From: an uncultured Pelagibacteraceae bacterium
Lineage (GTDB): Bacteria > Pseudomonadota > Alphaproteobacteria > Pelagibacterales > Pelagibacteraceae
Direction: 5' to 3'
Assembly (NCBI GenBank): GCA_902591415.1
Contig: CACJAU010000001.1
Location: 1-64,000 of the forward strand
DNA length: 64,000 bases
Below are positions 10,702 through 21,286 of this stretch, piece by piece. The notes beneath the pieces are model-generated. The model had not been told where the DNA came from, searched no databases, and was given only the letters and a program-made list of their open reading frames with translations. Position 1 is the first letter of the stretch. Each line of letters begins with the position of its first letter. A program made the position numbers and the translations under genes.

Positions 10702-11268
10702 CTAGATGCTCTCAATTAAACCGCTAATTTCACTACTAATTTGAGATATAGTTGTCTCACCGTTTACTACTTTCAACAAATTAGATTTTTTATAAAAGTC
10801 AATTACTGGTTTAATATTTTTTTCATATGTTGTGTATCTTTTTATAGCAATATCTTCTTTGTCATCAGCTCTTTTTTCTAAAGATTTTCTTTCTAGTATT
10901 CTTTTTTTTATTGTTTCCAAGCTTACAGATAATTTTAAAGCTATATCAATTTTCTGGTCATATTTATTTAGTAAAAAATCTAAATTTGTTGCTTGCACAA
11001 GATTTCTTGGATATCCATCAAATATCAATCTACTTTTATAAATTTTATTTGATATATATTTTTCAATTAAATTTCCCACTATTTCATCTGAAACTAAATT
11101 TCCTGAATTTATAATAGAAGATATTTGATTGCCTAAATTTGTTTTATCTCTAATTTCTTTTCGTAAAAGTTCTCCTGTTGAGAGTTGATGTAATTTAAAT
11201 TTTTCAACAATTAAGTTTGATTGAGTGCCTTTGCCAGCACCGGGTGGTCCAAAAATAACTATATTCAT
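10702..11268 (-). CDS. adk: Adenylate kinase
   Basis: MNIVIFGPPGAGKGTQ P-loop; LIFDGYPRN. Confidence 0.97.
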   Translation of the reverse strand: MNIVIFGPPGAGKGTQSNLIVEKFKLHQLSTGELLRKEIRDKTNLGNQISSIINSGNLVSDEIVGNLIEKYISNKIYKSRLIFDGYPRNLVQATNLDFLLNKYDQKIDIALKLSVSLETIKKRILERKSLEKRADDKEDIAIKRYTTYEKNIKPVIDFYKKSNLLKVVNGETTISQISSEISGLIESI

Positions 11269-11276
11269 TTACTTCG

Positions 11277-12581
11277 TTATTTACCAAATTTAGTTTTTTT
11301 AATTAATGACTCGTATTGAGAACTCATTAATCGTGTCTGTACTTGAGTGACTGTGTCCATAGCTACAACAACTACTATAAGTATTGAAGTTCCACCTAAA
11401 TAAAAAGGTATGGGATATTTAGCTATTAAAAACTCTGGCATCAAACAAACAAAAGTTAAATACAATGCTCCAACTGTAGTGAGTCTCATTAGTATAGTTT
11501 CTATATATTCAGCTGTTCTCTCGCCTGGTCTAATACCAGGTATATAGCCTCCATATTTTCTTAAATTCTCTGCTGTTTCTTTTGGATTAAATACAATCGA
11601 TGTATAAAAAAATGAAAAGAAAATTATTCCTGAAGCATACAATAACATATAAAGCGGTTGTCCTTGAGTAAACATAGATGATATTTTTAAAAATGTATCA
11701 GACTCAGCAAAACCAAAATTAGATATTGTTATCGGTAAAAGTAGCAAAGCTGAAGCAAAAATTGCAGGTATTACTCCAGCAGTATTAATTTTTAATGGAA
11801 GATGAGAAGACTCTCCACCATACATTTTATTTCCTACTTGTCTCTTTGGATAATTAATTAATATCTTTCTCATTGCTCTTTCAAAAAATACAATAAATAG
11901 AACAGTTAAAATAACTAAAACAAAAATTCCAACAATCATTAACGCAGATAAAGCTCCGGTTCGTCCAAGTTCAAACGTTGAAGCTAAAGCTCTTGGTATC
12001 TCAGCAACAATCCCTGAAAAGATTATTAAAGAGATTCCATTTCCAACACCACGCAAAGTTATTTGCTCACCTAACCACATTAAAAAAGTTGTTCCGGCAA
12101 CTAAGGATATTGTTGTGATAATCCTAAAAGACATGCCTGGTTCGATTACTAAATTTCCTGCATTCTCCAACCCAACTGATACACCATAACCTTGTAAACA
12201 TGCGATTAAAACAGTTCCATACCTTGTAATTTGAGTAATTTTTTTTCTTCCAATTTCGCCTTGTTCTTTAAGATTTTTAAAATAGTCAGAAACACCTGTT
12301 AACAGTTGAACTATGATTGAGGATGAAATGTAAGGCATAATGCCCAAAGCAAAAATAGCCATTCTAGTAACCGCTCCACCTGAAAACATATTAAACATTC
12401 CAAGTAGACCTTTTTGACTCGATGCCATAATTTCTTTTAATGCTAGCGGATCAATTCCAGCTAAAGGCACATAAGTTCCTAGACGATAAATTATTAAAAT
12501 TAATATAGTAAATAGAATTCTATTCTTAAGATCTTTTGCTTGGCTAAAAGCACCGGCAGTGTTTAATGTTTCGCTAGACAT
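11277..12581 (-). CDS. secY: Preprotein translocase subunit SecY
   Basis: Multi-TM protein with GIMPYISSSIIVQLL and RPGERTAEYIE. Confidence 0.97.
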   Translation of the reverse strand: MSSETLNTAGAFSQAKDLKNRILFTILILIIYRLGTYVPLAGIDPLALKEIMASSQKGLLGMFNMFSGGAVTRMAIFALGIMPYISSSIIVQLLTGVSDYFKNLKEQGEIGRKKITQITRYGTVLIACLQGYGVSVGLENAGNLVIEPGMSFRIITTISLVAGTTFLMWLGEQITLRGVGNGISLIIFSGIVAEIPRALASTFELGRTGALSALMIVGIFVLVILTVLFIVFFERAMRKILINYPKRQVGNKMYGGESSHLPLKINTAGVIPAIFASALLLLPITISNFGFAESDTFLKISSMFTQGQPLYMLLYASGIIFFSFFYTSIVFNPKETAENLRKYGGYIPGIRPGERTAEYIETILMRLTTVGALYLTFVCLMPEFLIAKYPIPFYLGGTSILIVVVVAMDTVTQVQTRLMSSQYESLIKKTKFGK

Positions 12582-12587
12582 ATTTAA

Positions 12588-13040
12588 TTATTTTTTTATC
12601 AAACTGATTTTTCCACCAGCTTTTTCTATCTTCGACAAAGCTTGTTTTGATGCAAAGTGGGCAGATATTTCTATATTTTTTTTTATTTCTCCTGTTCCTA
12701 AAATTTTTAGTTTTATAAATTTTTTGTTTATAAAGTTTTTATCTTTTAAAATTTTTAGGTTTAGAGTATTTTTAATATCGTCTTTAGATTTATCTAAAAT
12801 ATTTTGGATTTTGGATAGATTTAAGATAGCAGTATTTTTTTTGTTTAGAGATTTAAACCCTCTCTTTGGTAATCTTCTATACAAAGGCATTTGTCCACCT
12901 TCAAAACTTTTAATTGCTACACCTGATCTTGATTTTTGACCTTTGTGACCTCTTGAAGAAGTTTTTCCTCTTCCAGATCCTATTCCTCGACCAACTCTTA
13001 TTTTTTTCTTATTATTTTTAGTTAAATTGTTTAATTGCAT
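12588..13040 (-). CDS. rplO: 50S ribosomal protein L15
   Basis: RVGRGIGSGRGKTSSRGHKGQKSRSG. Confidence 0.97.
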   Translation of the reverse strand: MQLNNLTKNNKKKIRVGRGIGSGRGKTSSRGHKGQKSRSGVAIKSFEGGQMPLYRRLPKRGFKSLNKKNTAILNLSKIQNILDKSKDDIKNTLNLKILKDKNFINKKFIKLKILGTGEIKKNIEISAHFASKQALSKIEKAGGKISLIKK

Positions 13041-13558
13041 TATTTCGCCTCTCTTTTTAATACAATATCAGAAATTTTTTTTCCTCTTATAGCTGAAAGA
13101 ATTTTTGGTGAATTTTGTGATTTTAACCCGTTAACACAAGCTTTCAAAACGTTATGAGGATTTGCTGAACCAAGAGACTTTGCAACAACGTCTTGGATTC
13201 CTAAAACCTCACAAACAGAACGAATTGCTCCACCTGCGATAATACCTGTTCCTGCTGGTGCAGCTCTTAAAAAAACTTTTCCTGATCCATTTTTACCTTT
13301 CACATCATGATGAAGTGTTCTTCCTTCTTTTAAAGGAATTTTTATCAAATTTCTTTTTGCAACTTCGGTAGCTTTTTTTATAGCGTCTGGAACTTGTTTT
13401 GATTTTCCTTGACCAATACCAATTGAACCTTTCTGATTTCCTACAACAACTAATGCCGCAAAACCAAATCTTCTCCCACCTTTCACTACTTTGGTAATCC
13501 TATTAATAGCAACTAACTTTTCTTTTATATCGCTCTCAATTTTTTTATTTTCTGACAT
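13040..13558 (-). CDS. rpsE: 30S ribosomal protein S5
   Basis: [34 protein letters not shown]. Confidence 0.97.
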   Translation of the reverse strand: MSENKKIESDIKEKLVAINRITKVVKGGRRFGFAALVVVGNQKGSIGIGQGKSKQVPDAIKKATEVAKRNLIKIPLKEGRTLHHDVKGKNGSGKVFLRAAPAGTGIIAGGAIRSVCEVLGIQDVVAKSLGSANPHNVLKACVNGLKSQNSPKILSAIRGKKISDIVLKREAK

Positions 13559-13559
13559 A

Positions 13560-13913
13560 TTAAAATTTCAATCCATTTTTCCTTAAAGTTTCCGCAAAAG
13601 CTTTGACTCTGCCATGATACTTATACGCACCTCTATCAAAAAATACTTTACTGATATTTTTTTCTTTTGCTCTTTTAGCTAAAATTTCACCTATCAAGTT
13701 TGACTTTTCCATCTTTTTTACTTTTTTTACTTTTATATCTTTCTCAATTGAAGATGCTGAAACTAAAGTTTTTTTTTGCATATCGTCAATAATTTGAGCA
13801 GATAAATTATTTAAAGATTTAGTAACTGATATTCTGTATCTATTTATGTTTACAGTTTTTAGTTTTTTTCTATTACGTAATTTTCTTTTTATTTTATTGT
13901 TAATTTTTTTCAT
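13560..13913 (-). CDS. rplR: 50S ribosomal protein L18
   Basis: [24 protein letters not shown]. Confidence 0.96.
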   Translation of the reverse strand: MKKINNKIKRKLRNRKKLKTVNINRYRISVTKSLNNLSAQIIDDMQKKTLVSASSIEKDIKVKKVKKMEKSNLIGEILAKRAKEKNISKVFFDRGAYKYHGRVKAFAETLRKNGLKF

Positions 13914-14455
13914 TATTTCTTTTTACCTTCTTTTCTAAGAACAAATTGACCTCTTTCTTTTATTCCTTTTGCTTTATATGGTTCAACAGGTTTTAAATTT
14001 TTAATATCAGCAGCAATTTTAGAAACTAACTCCTTGTCTACTCCATTTATTTTTATTACTGTTTGTTTTTCAACAGTTATTTTTATTTCTTTTGGTATTT
14101 TAAAATTTACATCATGACTAAATCCTATTTGTAAATTTAAAATTTCCCCCTTTAAATTCGCTCTAAAGCCTACACCGCTTAGTTCCAATATTTTTTCATG
14201 CCCTGAGGATACACCTGTAACAGCATTATTGATCAAACTCCTATATGTACCCCACATGATTGAAGTTTTTTTATCAATTTTCTTATCTACGGGAAGAATT
14301 TGAAATTCACTCTCGACTAGTTTTGACGAAAAAATTTTATCATTGATTGTCAACTTTTTTGTTCCTTTAGGTCCTGTGATAGTTAAATTTCCTCCTTCAA
14401 TCTTAATAGAAGAGTCTTTGGGAACTGTAATATTTTTTTTACCAATCTTTGACAT
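13913..14455 (-). CDS. rplF: 50S ribosomal protein L6
   Basis: MSKIGKKNITVPKDS; EPYKAKGIKERGQFVLRKEGKKK. Confidence 0.97.
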   Translation of the reverse strand: MSKIGKKNITVPKDSSIKIEGGNLTITGPKGTKKLTINDKIFSSKLVESEFQILPVDKKIDKKTSIMWGTYRSLINNAVTGVSSGHEKILELSGVGFRANLKGEILNLQIGFSHDVNFKIPKEIKITVEKQTVIKINGVDKELVSKIAADIKNLKPVEPYKAKGIKERGQFVLRKEGKKK

Positions 14456-14456
14456 A

Positions 14457-14855
14457 TTAAAACACCCTACAAATTATTTCACCGCCAACATTATTTTTTC
14501 TTGCTTCGGCATCACTCATTACACCCTTAGGTGTAGATAAAATTGCTAATCCTAACCCATTCATTACTTTAGGAATACTTGTTGCTCTTGAATAAACTCT
14601 TCTTCCAGGTTTTGATATTCTTTTAATTTCTTTAATTACTGGATCACCTTCATAATACTTAAGTGAAATTTTTAAACTTGTTTTATTGTTTTCTGTTTTC
14701 TCGATAAAGTAATCTTTAATATATCCCTCAGTTTTTAATATTTTTAAAATATTTTTTCTAAAATTTGAAGATGGTATTTCTACAGAATTTAAAGCTCTCA
14801 TTTGGCCATTTCTAATTCTTGAAAACATATCTCCTATTGGATCTGTAAACGTCAT
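14457..14855 (-). CDS. rpsH: 30S ribosomal protein S8
   Basis: DPIGDMFSRIRNGQ; GLGLAILSTPKGVMSDAEARKNNVGGEIICRVF. Confidence 0.97.
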   Translation of the reverse strand: MTFTDPIGDMFSRIRNGQMRALNSVEIPSSNFRKNILKILKTEGYIKDYFIEKTENNKTSLKISLKYYEGDPVIKEIKRISKPGRRVYSRATSIPKVMNGLGLAILSTPKGVMSDAEARKNNVGGEIICRVF

Positions 14856-14862
14856 TTTCCTC

Positions 14863-15168
14863 CTACCAGCTTGATTTTGTTATTCCAGGAATTTTACCTG
14901 CAGAAGCCATGTCTCTGAGTGCAATTCTTGAAATTTTTAATTTTCTATAAACTCCATGAGGTCTGCCCGAAACCTCACATCTATTTCTAATTCTAATTTT
15001 TGCAGAATTTTTTGGTAGTTTGTTCAATTTTAGTTGAGCCTCAAATCTCTCAGATAATTCTAATTTTCTGTTATTAATAATTTTCTTCAATGCTGCCCTT
15101 TTTTTTGCATATTTTTTTACCAATTTAATTCTTCTTAAATTTTTTTGTATTGCGCTTTTTTTAGCCAT
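14863..15168 (-). CDS. rpsN: 30S ribosomal protein S14 (long form without CxxC zinc knuckle)
   Basis: [40 protein letters not shown]. Confidence 0.97.
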   Translation of the reverse strand: MAKKSAIQKNLRRIKLVKKYAKKRAALKKIINNRKLELSERFEAQLKLNKLPKNSAKIRIRNRCEVSGRPHGVYRKLKISRIALRDMASAGKIPGITKSSW

Positions 15169-15179
15169 GATTTCTATCC

Positions 15180-15728
15180 TTAGTTCTTTTTATCATTTAA
15201 CGGAAAATTAAACTCTTTTAATAATTCTAATGTTCCTTCTTTACTTTTACTTGTAGTTACAATTGTAATGTCTAAACCTCTAATTTTATCTACTTTGTCG
15301 AAATTCACCTCCGGAAAAACTATATGTTCTTTAATACCAAAAGAATAATTGTATGAATTATCTATTCCTTTTGATGATAAGCCTCTAAAATCTTTAATCC
15401 TAGGTAGTGCAATATTAACTAATCTATCGACAAACTCATACATTTTTTGTGATCTTAATGTTACTTTTACCCCTGCATTAGATCCTTTTCTAGTTTTAAA
15501 GTTAGAGATAGATTTCTTAAATTTTGTAATTACAGGCTTCTGACCAGCAATTAAAGCCATATCTTCCGCACATGCTTTAATTTTTTTTCCATCCGATGCG
15601 TCCTCACCTAAGCCCATATTTAAAATTATTTTATTAATTTTTGGAACATCATGTTTATTTTTCAGAGAAAGTTTGCTCATAAGTTTAGTTATTATTTCTT
15701 TTTCATATGTGATTTTAAGTCTAGGCAT
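15180..15728 (-). CDS. rplE: 50S ribosomal protein L5
   Basis: [30 protein letters not shown]. Confidence 0.97.
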   Translation of the reverse strand: MPRLKITYEKEIITKLMSKLSLKNKHDVPKINKIILNMGLGEDASDGKKIKACAEDMALIAGQKPVITKFKKSISNFKTRKGSNAGVKVTLRSQKMYEFVDRLVNIALPRIKDFRGLSSKGIDNSYNYSFGIKEHIVFPEVNFDKVDKIRGLDITIVTTSKSKEGTLELLKEFNFPLNDKKN

Positions 15729-15979
15729 TATTTTTTACTCACTTTTGTTTTTTCATTTTTCTTAATATCAATATTTTTTACATTTGATTGATGTATAAAA
15801 CTTTCCTTTGAAATAATTCCACCTTTGTTTTCTTTAGTAGGTTTTGTATGTCTTTTAATCATGTTAATAGCTTTTATTTTAATTTTATTTAATTTTCTAT
15901 TTATTTCTAAAATTTCTCCAGTTTTTCCCTTGTCTCTACCAGATATTACTTTCACTTGTATTCCTTTTTTTATAATCAT
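15728..15979 (-). CDS. rplX: 50S ribosomal protein L24
   Basis: KGIQVKVISGRDKGKTGEIL KOW motif. Confidence 0.95.
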   Translation of the reverse strand: MIIKKGIQVKVISGRDKGKTGEILEINRKLNKIKIKAINMIKRHTKPTKENKGGIISKESFIHQSNVKNIDIKKNEKTKVSKK

Positions 15980-16366
15980 TTAAAGTACCTCCGGTGCTAA
16001 AGAGATTATTTTTGTGTGACCTCTTGTTCTTAACTCTCTAGTAACTGGGCCAAATATTCTTGTTCCAATAGGTTCGCCTTTATCATCTGTAAGTACAACT
16101 GCGTTTTTATCAAATTGAACCTTTGAACCGTCATCTCTATAAATTTCTTTTCTTGTCCTTACAACGACTGCCTTGTGTACGGCACCTTTTTTTACTTTTC
16201 CTTTGGGGATAGCATCTTTTACACTAATCACTATAATATCTCCAACAGAGGCGTACCTACGTTTTGATCCTCCTAAAACTTTAATACACTCAACTCTTCT
16301 GGCTCCTGTATTATCAGCAACTGTAAGTTCTGTTTGTATCTGTATCATTATTCTATAACCTGCCAA
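15980..16366 (-). CDS. rplN: 50S ribosomal protein L14
   Basis: [33 protein letters not shown]; the real start is probably the internal MIQIQ. Confidence 0.97.
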   Translation of the reverse strand: MAGYRIMIQIQTELTVADNTGARRVECIKVLGGSKRRYASVGDIIVISVKDAIPKGKVKKGAVHKAVVVRTRKEIYRDDGSKVQFDKNAVVLTDDKGEPIGTRIFGPVTRELRTRGHTKIISLAPEVL

Positions 16367-16575
16367 GTTTTCTTTTTTGAGATCGGTTTACATTCTATTA
16401 TTGAAACTTTTTGACCCTCTTTAAATTTATTTTTCTCATCGTGAGCATGATATTTTTTAGATCTTTTTATAACTTTCTCGTAAAAGGGATGCTTAAATTT
16501 TCTTGTAACTTCCACAACAACAGTTTTGTTATTTTTTGCACTTGTAATTATTCCTTTTAAAACTTTTTTTGTCAT
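16348..16575 (-). CDS. rpsQ: 30S ribosomal protein S17
   Basis: [42 protein letters not shown]. Confidence 0.96.
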   Translation of the reverse strand: MTKKVLKGIITSAKNNKTVVVEVTRKFKHPFYEKVIKRSKKYHAHDEKNKFKEGQKVSIIECKPISKKKTWQVIE

Positions 16576-16760
16576 TTTGAATTCTTTAAAGTTGTGTATA
16601 GTCTTGCTATACTTTTTCTAATTTCATTAAACTGAGCAGGACTGTTGATCTGATTATTAACTTTCTTAAATCTCATATTAAATAAGTCTTTTTTTAGTGT
16701 TAATATTTTTTTCTCAGCTTGATCTTTAGTTAATTTTTTATCTTCTTTTTTTTTAGCCAT
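16572..16760 (-). CDS. rpmC: 50S ribosomal protein L29
   Basis: Position between rpsQ and rpl[12 protein letters not shown]..., IARLYTTL. Confidence 0.93.
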   Translation of the reverse strand: MAKKKEDKKLTKDQAEKKILTLKKDLFNMRFKKVNNQINSPAQFNEIRKSIARLYTTLKNSK

Positions 16761-16765
16761 TATAT

Positions 16766-17170
16766 TTACCTTTTTACAAATTTTGTTTTAATTGGTAACT
16801 TAGCTGAAGCTTTATACAATGCTTCTCTTGCGATTTCTTCACTAACACCATCAATTTCAAAAATAATTCTGCCTGGTTTAACTCTACATGCGTAATATTC
16901 CGGAGACCCTTTTCCTTTACCCATTCTAACTTCTGTAGGTTTTTTCGATACTGGAATATTGGGAAAAATTCTTGTCCAAACTTTTCCAGTTCTCTTCATA
17001 TACCTAGTTAATGCTACTCTGGCTGCTTCAATTTGTTTCCCTATTATTCTTTCTGGCTGTATAGCTTTTAGACCAAATTGGCCATAATTAAGTTTCACTG
17101 CTCTAGCTGCATTTCCATGAATTCTACCTTTAAATGCTTTTCTATACTTAGTTCTGACTGGCTGTAGCAT
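16766..17170 (-). CDS. rplP: 50S ribosomal protein L16
   Basis: [42 protein letters not shown]. Confidence 0.98.
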   Translation of the reverse strand: MLQPVRTKYRKAFKGRIHGNAARAVKLNYGQFGLKAIQPERIIGKQIEAARVALTRYMKRTGKVWTRIFPNIPVSKKPTEVRMGKGKGSPEYYACRVKPGRIIFEIDGVSEEIAREALYKASAKLPIKTKFVKR

Positions 17171-17834
17171 TCTTCACCCTTTCTTTTTTTTCTTTTTCAA
17201 CATCTTTAGCCATTAATTCACCTTTATAAATCCAAACTTTTACACCAATAATTCCGTAAGTGGTTAAAGCTTCTGCGAAACCATAATCTATATCTGCTCT
17301 TAATGTATGCGAAGGTATACTTCCTTCTCTTAACCATTCAGTTCTTGCTATTTCATTACCAGCTAATCTACCGCTCAACATTACTTTAATACCTTTTGCA
17401 TTTAATCTCATTGCTGATTGCATCGCTCTTTTCATCGCTCTTCTATATGCTACTCTTTTAACTAATTGTTGAGCAATATTTTCAGCTACTAAATTTGAAT
17501 TAAGCTCGGGTTTCTTAATCTCTTTAATATTTACATTCACATCACCATCGGTAATCTTCATAATATTCTTTTTGATTTTTTCAATATCAGCACCCTTCTT
17601 TCCTATCACAAAACCTGGCCTAGATGTATGAATTGAAACTGTACATTTCTTAGAAGAACGCTCTATAATTATTTCTGAAACACCTGAGTTGGTAATATTT
17701 TTCTTAATATAATTTCTAATTTTGAAATCTTCAATTAAGTATTTACCAAAATCTTTCTTTTTAGCAAACCAAGTTGAGTCCCAGCCTCTATTAATTCCAA
17801 GTCTTAATCCAATAGGATTTATTTTTTGTCCCAT
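17148..17834 (-). CDS. rpsC: 30S ribosomal protein S3
   Basis: [26 protein letters not shown] domain GFVIGKKG. Confidence 0.98.
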   Translation of the reverse strand: MGQKINPIGLRLGINRGWDSTWFAKKKDFGKYLIEDFKIRNYIKKNITNSGVSEIIIERSSKKCTVSIHTSRPGFVIGKKGADIEKIKKNIMKITDGDVNVNIKEIKKPELNSNLVAENIAQQLVKRVAYRRAMKRAMQSAMRLNAKGIKVMLSGRLAGNEIARTEWLREGSIPSHTLRADIDYGFAEALTTYGIIGVKVWIYKGELMAKDVEKEKKERVKNATASQN

Positions 17835-18202
17835 TATTTAATCGCCTTCTTTTCTTTTTTTTCCTCTAAAATAATTGTAATTCTGCTAAATGGTTTTTTA
17901 ATCGGGCTTGCCCTTCCTTTAGCTCTAGGTCTAAATCTTTTCATTACAAGAGATTTCCCAACATAAGCTTCTTTGACGAAAAGATTGTCAATGTCAAACT
18001 GATGGTTATTTTCAGCGTTTGATATAGCTGACTTCACAGTTTTACTTACATCTTTAGCAATTCTTTTTCTTGAAAATTCAAGATCTCTTAATGCTATATC
18101 TGCTTTTTTTCCTTTAATAAAATTACAAACTAAAGCTAGTTTTCTAGGGCTAGTTCTTACATTTTTATTAATAGCTTTAACAAGTGAAGTATTTTTTTCC
18201 AT
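17834..18202 (-). CDS. rplV: 50S ribosomal protein L22
   Basis: [39 protein letters not shown]. Confidence 0.97.
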   Translation of the reverse strand: MEKNTSLVKAINKNVRTSPRKLALVCNFIKGKKADIALRDLEFSRKRIAKDVSKTVKSAISNAENNHQFDIDNLFVKEAYVGKSLVMKRFRPRAKGRASPIKKPFSRITIILEEKKEKKAIK

Positions 18203-18516
18203 TATTTTTTATCTCCCTCAGGTTTTTCAGCGGCTGCAGTAGCTGCAGCTTTTTTATCTGCTGGCGTGTGTCCTTTGAAAGTTCTTGTAGGAGCAAATTC
18301 ACCTAATTTGTGACCAACCATCTCTTCGGATATAGTAATTGGTATGAAAGATTTTCCATTATGTATCATAAAACTATGACCAACAAAGTCTGGTATTATA
18401 GTCGAATTTCTTGACCAGGTTTTAATTGGTTTTTTGTTAGGAGCATCTTTTAATTTATCAATCTTTTTTAAAAGACTTGGATGAACAAAAGGGCCTTTCC
18501 AAACAGATCTAGTCAT
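18202..18516 (-). CDS. rpsS: 30S ribosomal protein S19
   Basis: [34 protein letters not shown]. Confidence 0.98.
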   Translation of the reverse strand: MTRSVWKGPFVHPSLLKKIDKLKDAPNKKPIKTWSRNSTIIPDFVGHSFMIHNGKSFIPITISEEMVGHKLGEFAPTRTFKGHTPADKKAAATAAAEKPEGDKK

Positions 18517-19349
18517 TATTTTTTCCTCTTCTTTCTTCTTGTAATGATTAATTTATCACTTCTTTTAGGTCTTCTTGTTTTTAATCCTTTGGCTGATTGC
18601 CCCCATGGAGAAACTGGGCTTCTTCCGCCAGATGTTTTACCTTCTCCACCTCCGTGAGGATGATCTACAGGATTCATTGCAACACCTCTCGTTTGCGGTC
18701 TCTTTCCTCTCCATCTATTTCTTCCTGCCTTACCAATTTTAATATTTTTTTGATCAGGATTTGATACAGTTCCTATTGTAGCTATACATGAATTGCTAAC
18801 TTTTCTTGTCTCACCTGAAGCAAGTTTTAAAATAGCATAGTCACCATCATAACCAGAAAGTGTTACCGAGGACCCAGCTGACCTGGCCAACTTAGCTCCA
18901 TTACCAGGGATAAGTTCTACGTTATGTATTGAAGTCCCAGGAGGTATATCTTTTAACTCCAAAGAATTGCCGACTTTAATTTCTACATTCTTTCCTGACT
19001 CAATAATATCTCCCTGTTTTAATCCTTGTGGACTTATAATATAAGATTTCTCATTATCTTTATAAGATATCAGTGCAATATGAGCAGTTCTATTTGGATC
19101 GTATTCGATTCTTTCAACAGTTGCAGGAACATTTTTCTTTTTTCTATAAAAATCAATAACTCTATATTTGTGCTTAGATCCTCCGCCAATATGTCTTGAT
19201 GTAATTCGGCCGTTATTATTTCTTCCACCGGTAAAGTTTTGACCCTTTGTCAAAGGTTTGTATGGAGCTCCTTTCCATAGTTTACTTTTATCAAGCACTA
19301 CGGTTCCTCTAGTAGATTTTGTATAGGGTTTAAAAGTTTTCAGTGCCAT
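18516..19349 (-). CDS. rplB: 50S ribosomal protein L2
   Basis: [47 protein letters not shown]. Confidence 0.99.
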   Translation of the reverse strand: MALKTFKPYTKSTRGTVVLDKSKLWKGAPYKPLTKGQNFTGGRNNNGRITSRHIGGGSKHKYRVIDFYRKKKNVPATVERIEYDPNRTAHIALISYKDNEKSYIISPQGLKQGDIIESGKNVEIKVGNSLELKDIPPGTSIHNVELIPGNGAKLARSAGSSVTLSGYDGDYAILKLASGETRKVSNSCIATIGTVSNPDQKNIKIGKAGRNRWRGKRPQTRGVAMNPVDHPHGGGEGKTSGGRSPVSPWGQSAKGLKTRRPKRSDKLIITRRKKRKK

Positions 19350-19350
19350 T

Positions 19351-19644
19351 TTAAATTCCTGTAGTTAAGTCAATACTTTGACCTTTTTTTAAAGTAATTA
19401 TCGCTTTTTTATAACCGGTTTTTATAGATTTTCTTCCTTGCTTCATCTTGAGTTTAGATTTTTGATTAATTATATTCACTTTGATTACATTTACCTTAAA
19501 TATTTTTTCTATATTTTTTTTAATAGTTTTTTTATTAGCTTTATTATGTACTTTAAAAACAGTTTTATTCTGTTCAGAAAGTATTGTGGCTTTCTCTGTA
19601 ATTATTGGGCTTCTAATAGAGTCTATAAAGTTAATTTTTTTCAT
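19351..19644 (-). CDS. rplW: 50S ribosomal protein L23
   Basis: [30 protein letters not shown]. Confidence 0.95.
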   Translation of the reverse strand: MKKINFIDSIRSPIITEKATILSEQNKTVFKVHNKANKKTIKKNIEKIFKVNVIKVNIINQKSKLKMKQGRKSIKTGYKKAIITLKKGQSIDLTTGI

Positions 19645-20266
19645 TTAAAACCCTTTCTTGTATTTTTTTTACTGATGAAGATGTCATTATCACATTTTTA
19701 TATTTAAATAAGTCGTAAATATTGGTTCCTTCTTCTTTTATTAATTTTACATTTTTAATGTTTCTAGCTGACTTGCTTATATTTTTCATTGAGTCTGTAT
19801 CAGAAATTATAAGGACATTAGCTAATTTATTTTTTAAAAGAAATTTATTAAATTCTTTAGTCTTTTTAATTTCTTTTTTCACATCAGCTAAAATATGTAA
19901 ATTTTTGTCTGAATTTTTTTTTGATAATGATTGAGCAAGAGCAAGTTTTCTTACTTTTTTATTAATTTTTTTTATTTTATATACAGAACCTTTTGGTCCA
20001 TGAGCTACCCCACCGCCAACAAATAGGGGAGCTTTTTTACTTGCATGACGAGCTCCGCCACCTCCCTTTTGAGGAACTATTTTTTTTGTTGAACCTTTAA
20101 TTTCATTTCTTTGTTTAGTCTTAGCGGTCCTTGGTTTTGCGTGATTTAATTGCCAATCTATAACAAACTTAATTAACTTATGATTAATTTTTAGTTTTAC
20201 CAATTTGTCAGAAATTTCTATTGTCTCTGATTTAGCACCATCAATGTTTAAAAGAGGAAATTTCAT
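19631..20266 (-). CDS. rplD: 50S ribosomal protein L4
   Basis: GSTKKIVPQKGGGGARHASKKAPLFVGGGVAHGPK. Confidence 0.97.
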   Translation of the reverse strand: MKFPLLNIDGAKSETIEISDKLVKLKINHKLIKFVIDWQLNHAKPRTAKTKQRNEIKGSTKKIVPQKGGGGARHASKKAPLFVGGGVAHGPKGSVYKIKKINKKVRKLALAQSLSKKNSDKNLHILADVKKEIKKTKEFNKFLLKNKLANVLIISDTDSMKNISKSARNIKNVKLIKEEGTNIYDLFKYKNVIMTSSSVKKIQERVLNEKN

Positions 20267-20971
20267 TTATTTTTTTCCTTTCTTAGCTGCAGCTGCTTTG
20301 ATTTTTGCATCATGTTTTTCTTTAATGGTTTTTCTAGTTACATTTTTAACTGACTCTCTTAAATATACTGTTGAATTTTTAGAACCTGGTATTGAGCCCT
20401 TTAGATATAGCAAATTATTTTCTAGATCTGATTTTATTACCTCTAAATTTAACATAGTTCTTAATTTATCACCCATATGACCAGCCATTTTCTTCCCTTT
20501 AAATACTTTTCCAGGATCTTGTCTTTGACCAGTTGAACCATGAGATCTGTGAGATACTGAAACACCATGAGAAGCTCTCAAACCACCGAAGTTCCATCTT
20601 TTCATCACTCCTGCAAAACCTTTTCCAATAGTTTTTGATTTTACATCTAAAAATTTTTTATCCTTAAAGATCTCTAGGCCTAATTCATTTCCTTCTTTAT
20701 ATTGGTCATGATTATCTACTCTAAACTCCTTAAGAATTTTTTTAGGCTCAGTATTTTTTTTAGTAAAGTAACCTTTCATTTGTTTGGTCAATTTTGAATT
20801 TTTAAGTTTAAAAAAACCAATTTTTACAGCTGCATAACCTCTTTTTTCTTTAGTTATTACATCAAGAACTCTTCCTTTTTCCACTTTTATAACTGTGACA
20901 GGCACAGACTGACCGCTGTCCAAGAACTCTCTTGTCATTCCTATCTTTGTTCCTATTAATCCAATACTCAT
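20267..20971 (-). CDS. rplC: 50S ribosomal protein L3 with Lys/Ala-rich C-terminal tail
   Basis: MSIGLIGTKIGMTREFLDSGQSVPVTVI; SHGVSVSHRSHGSTGQRQDPGKVFKGKKMAGHMG. Confidence 0.98.
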   Translation of the reverse strand: MSIGLIGTKIGMTREFLDSGQSVPVTVIKVEKGRVLDVITKEKRGYAAVKIGFFKLKNSKLTKQMKGYFTKKNTEPKKILKEFRVDNHDQYKEGNELGLEIFKDKKFLDVKSKTIGKGFAGVMKRWNFGGLRASHGVSVSHRSHGSTGQRQDPGKVFKGKKMAGHMGDKLRTMLNLEVIKSDLENNLLYLKGSIPGSKNSTVYLRESVKNVTRKTIKEKHDAKIKAAAAKKGKK

Positions 20972-20974
20972 AAT

Positions 20975-21283
20975 TTAAATCTTTATTTCAATATCCACTC
21001 CTGAAGCTAAATCTAATTTCATTAAAGCTTCAACTGTTTGAGGTGTTGGTTCTATAATATCTATTAATCTTTTATGAGTTCTTGACTCAAATTGTTCTCT
21101 GCTTTTTTTATCAATATGAGGAGATCTCAAAACTGTATATCTCTCGATTCTTGTCGGAAGAGGGATTGGGCCTTTTACTTGTGCACCAGTTCTTTTAGCA
21201 GTATTAACAATTTCCTCAGTAGATAAATCAAGGATTTTATTATCATAAGCTTTCAAATGTATTCTTATATTTTGATTTTCCAT
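20975..21283 (-). CDS. rpsJ: 30S ribosomal protein S10
   Basis: [45 protein letters not shown]. Confidence 0.98.
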   Translation of the reverse strand: MENQNIRIHLKAYDNKILDLSTEEIVNTAKRTGAQVKGPIPLPTRIERYTVLRSPHIDKKSREQFESRTHKRLIDIIEPTPQTVEALMKLDLASGVDIEIKI

Positions 21284-21286
21284 AAA

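Noticed and set aside
12559-12939. 126-aa Phe/Ile-rich ORF antisense to rplO
   Set aside because: Phe/Leu/Ile-rich reading is the expected antisense of AAA/AAT-rich coding sequence, not a membrane protein.
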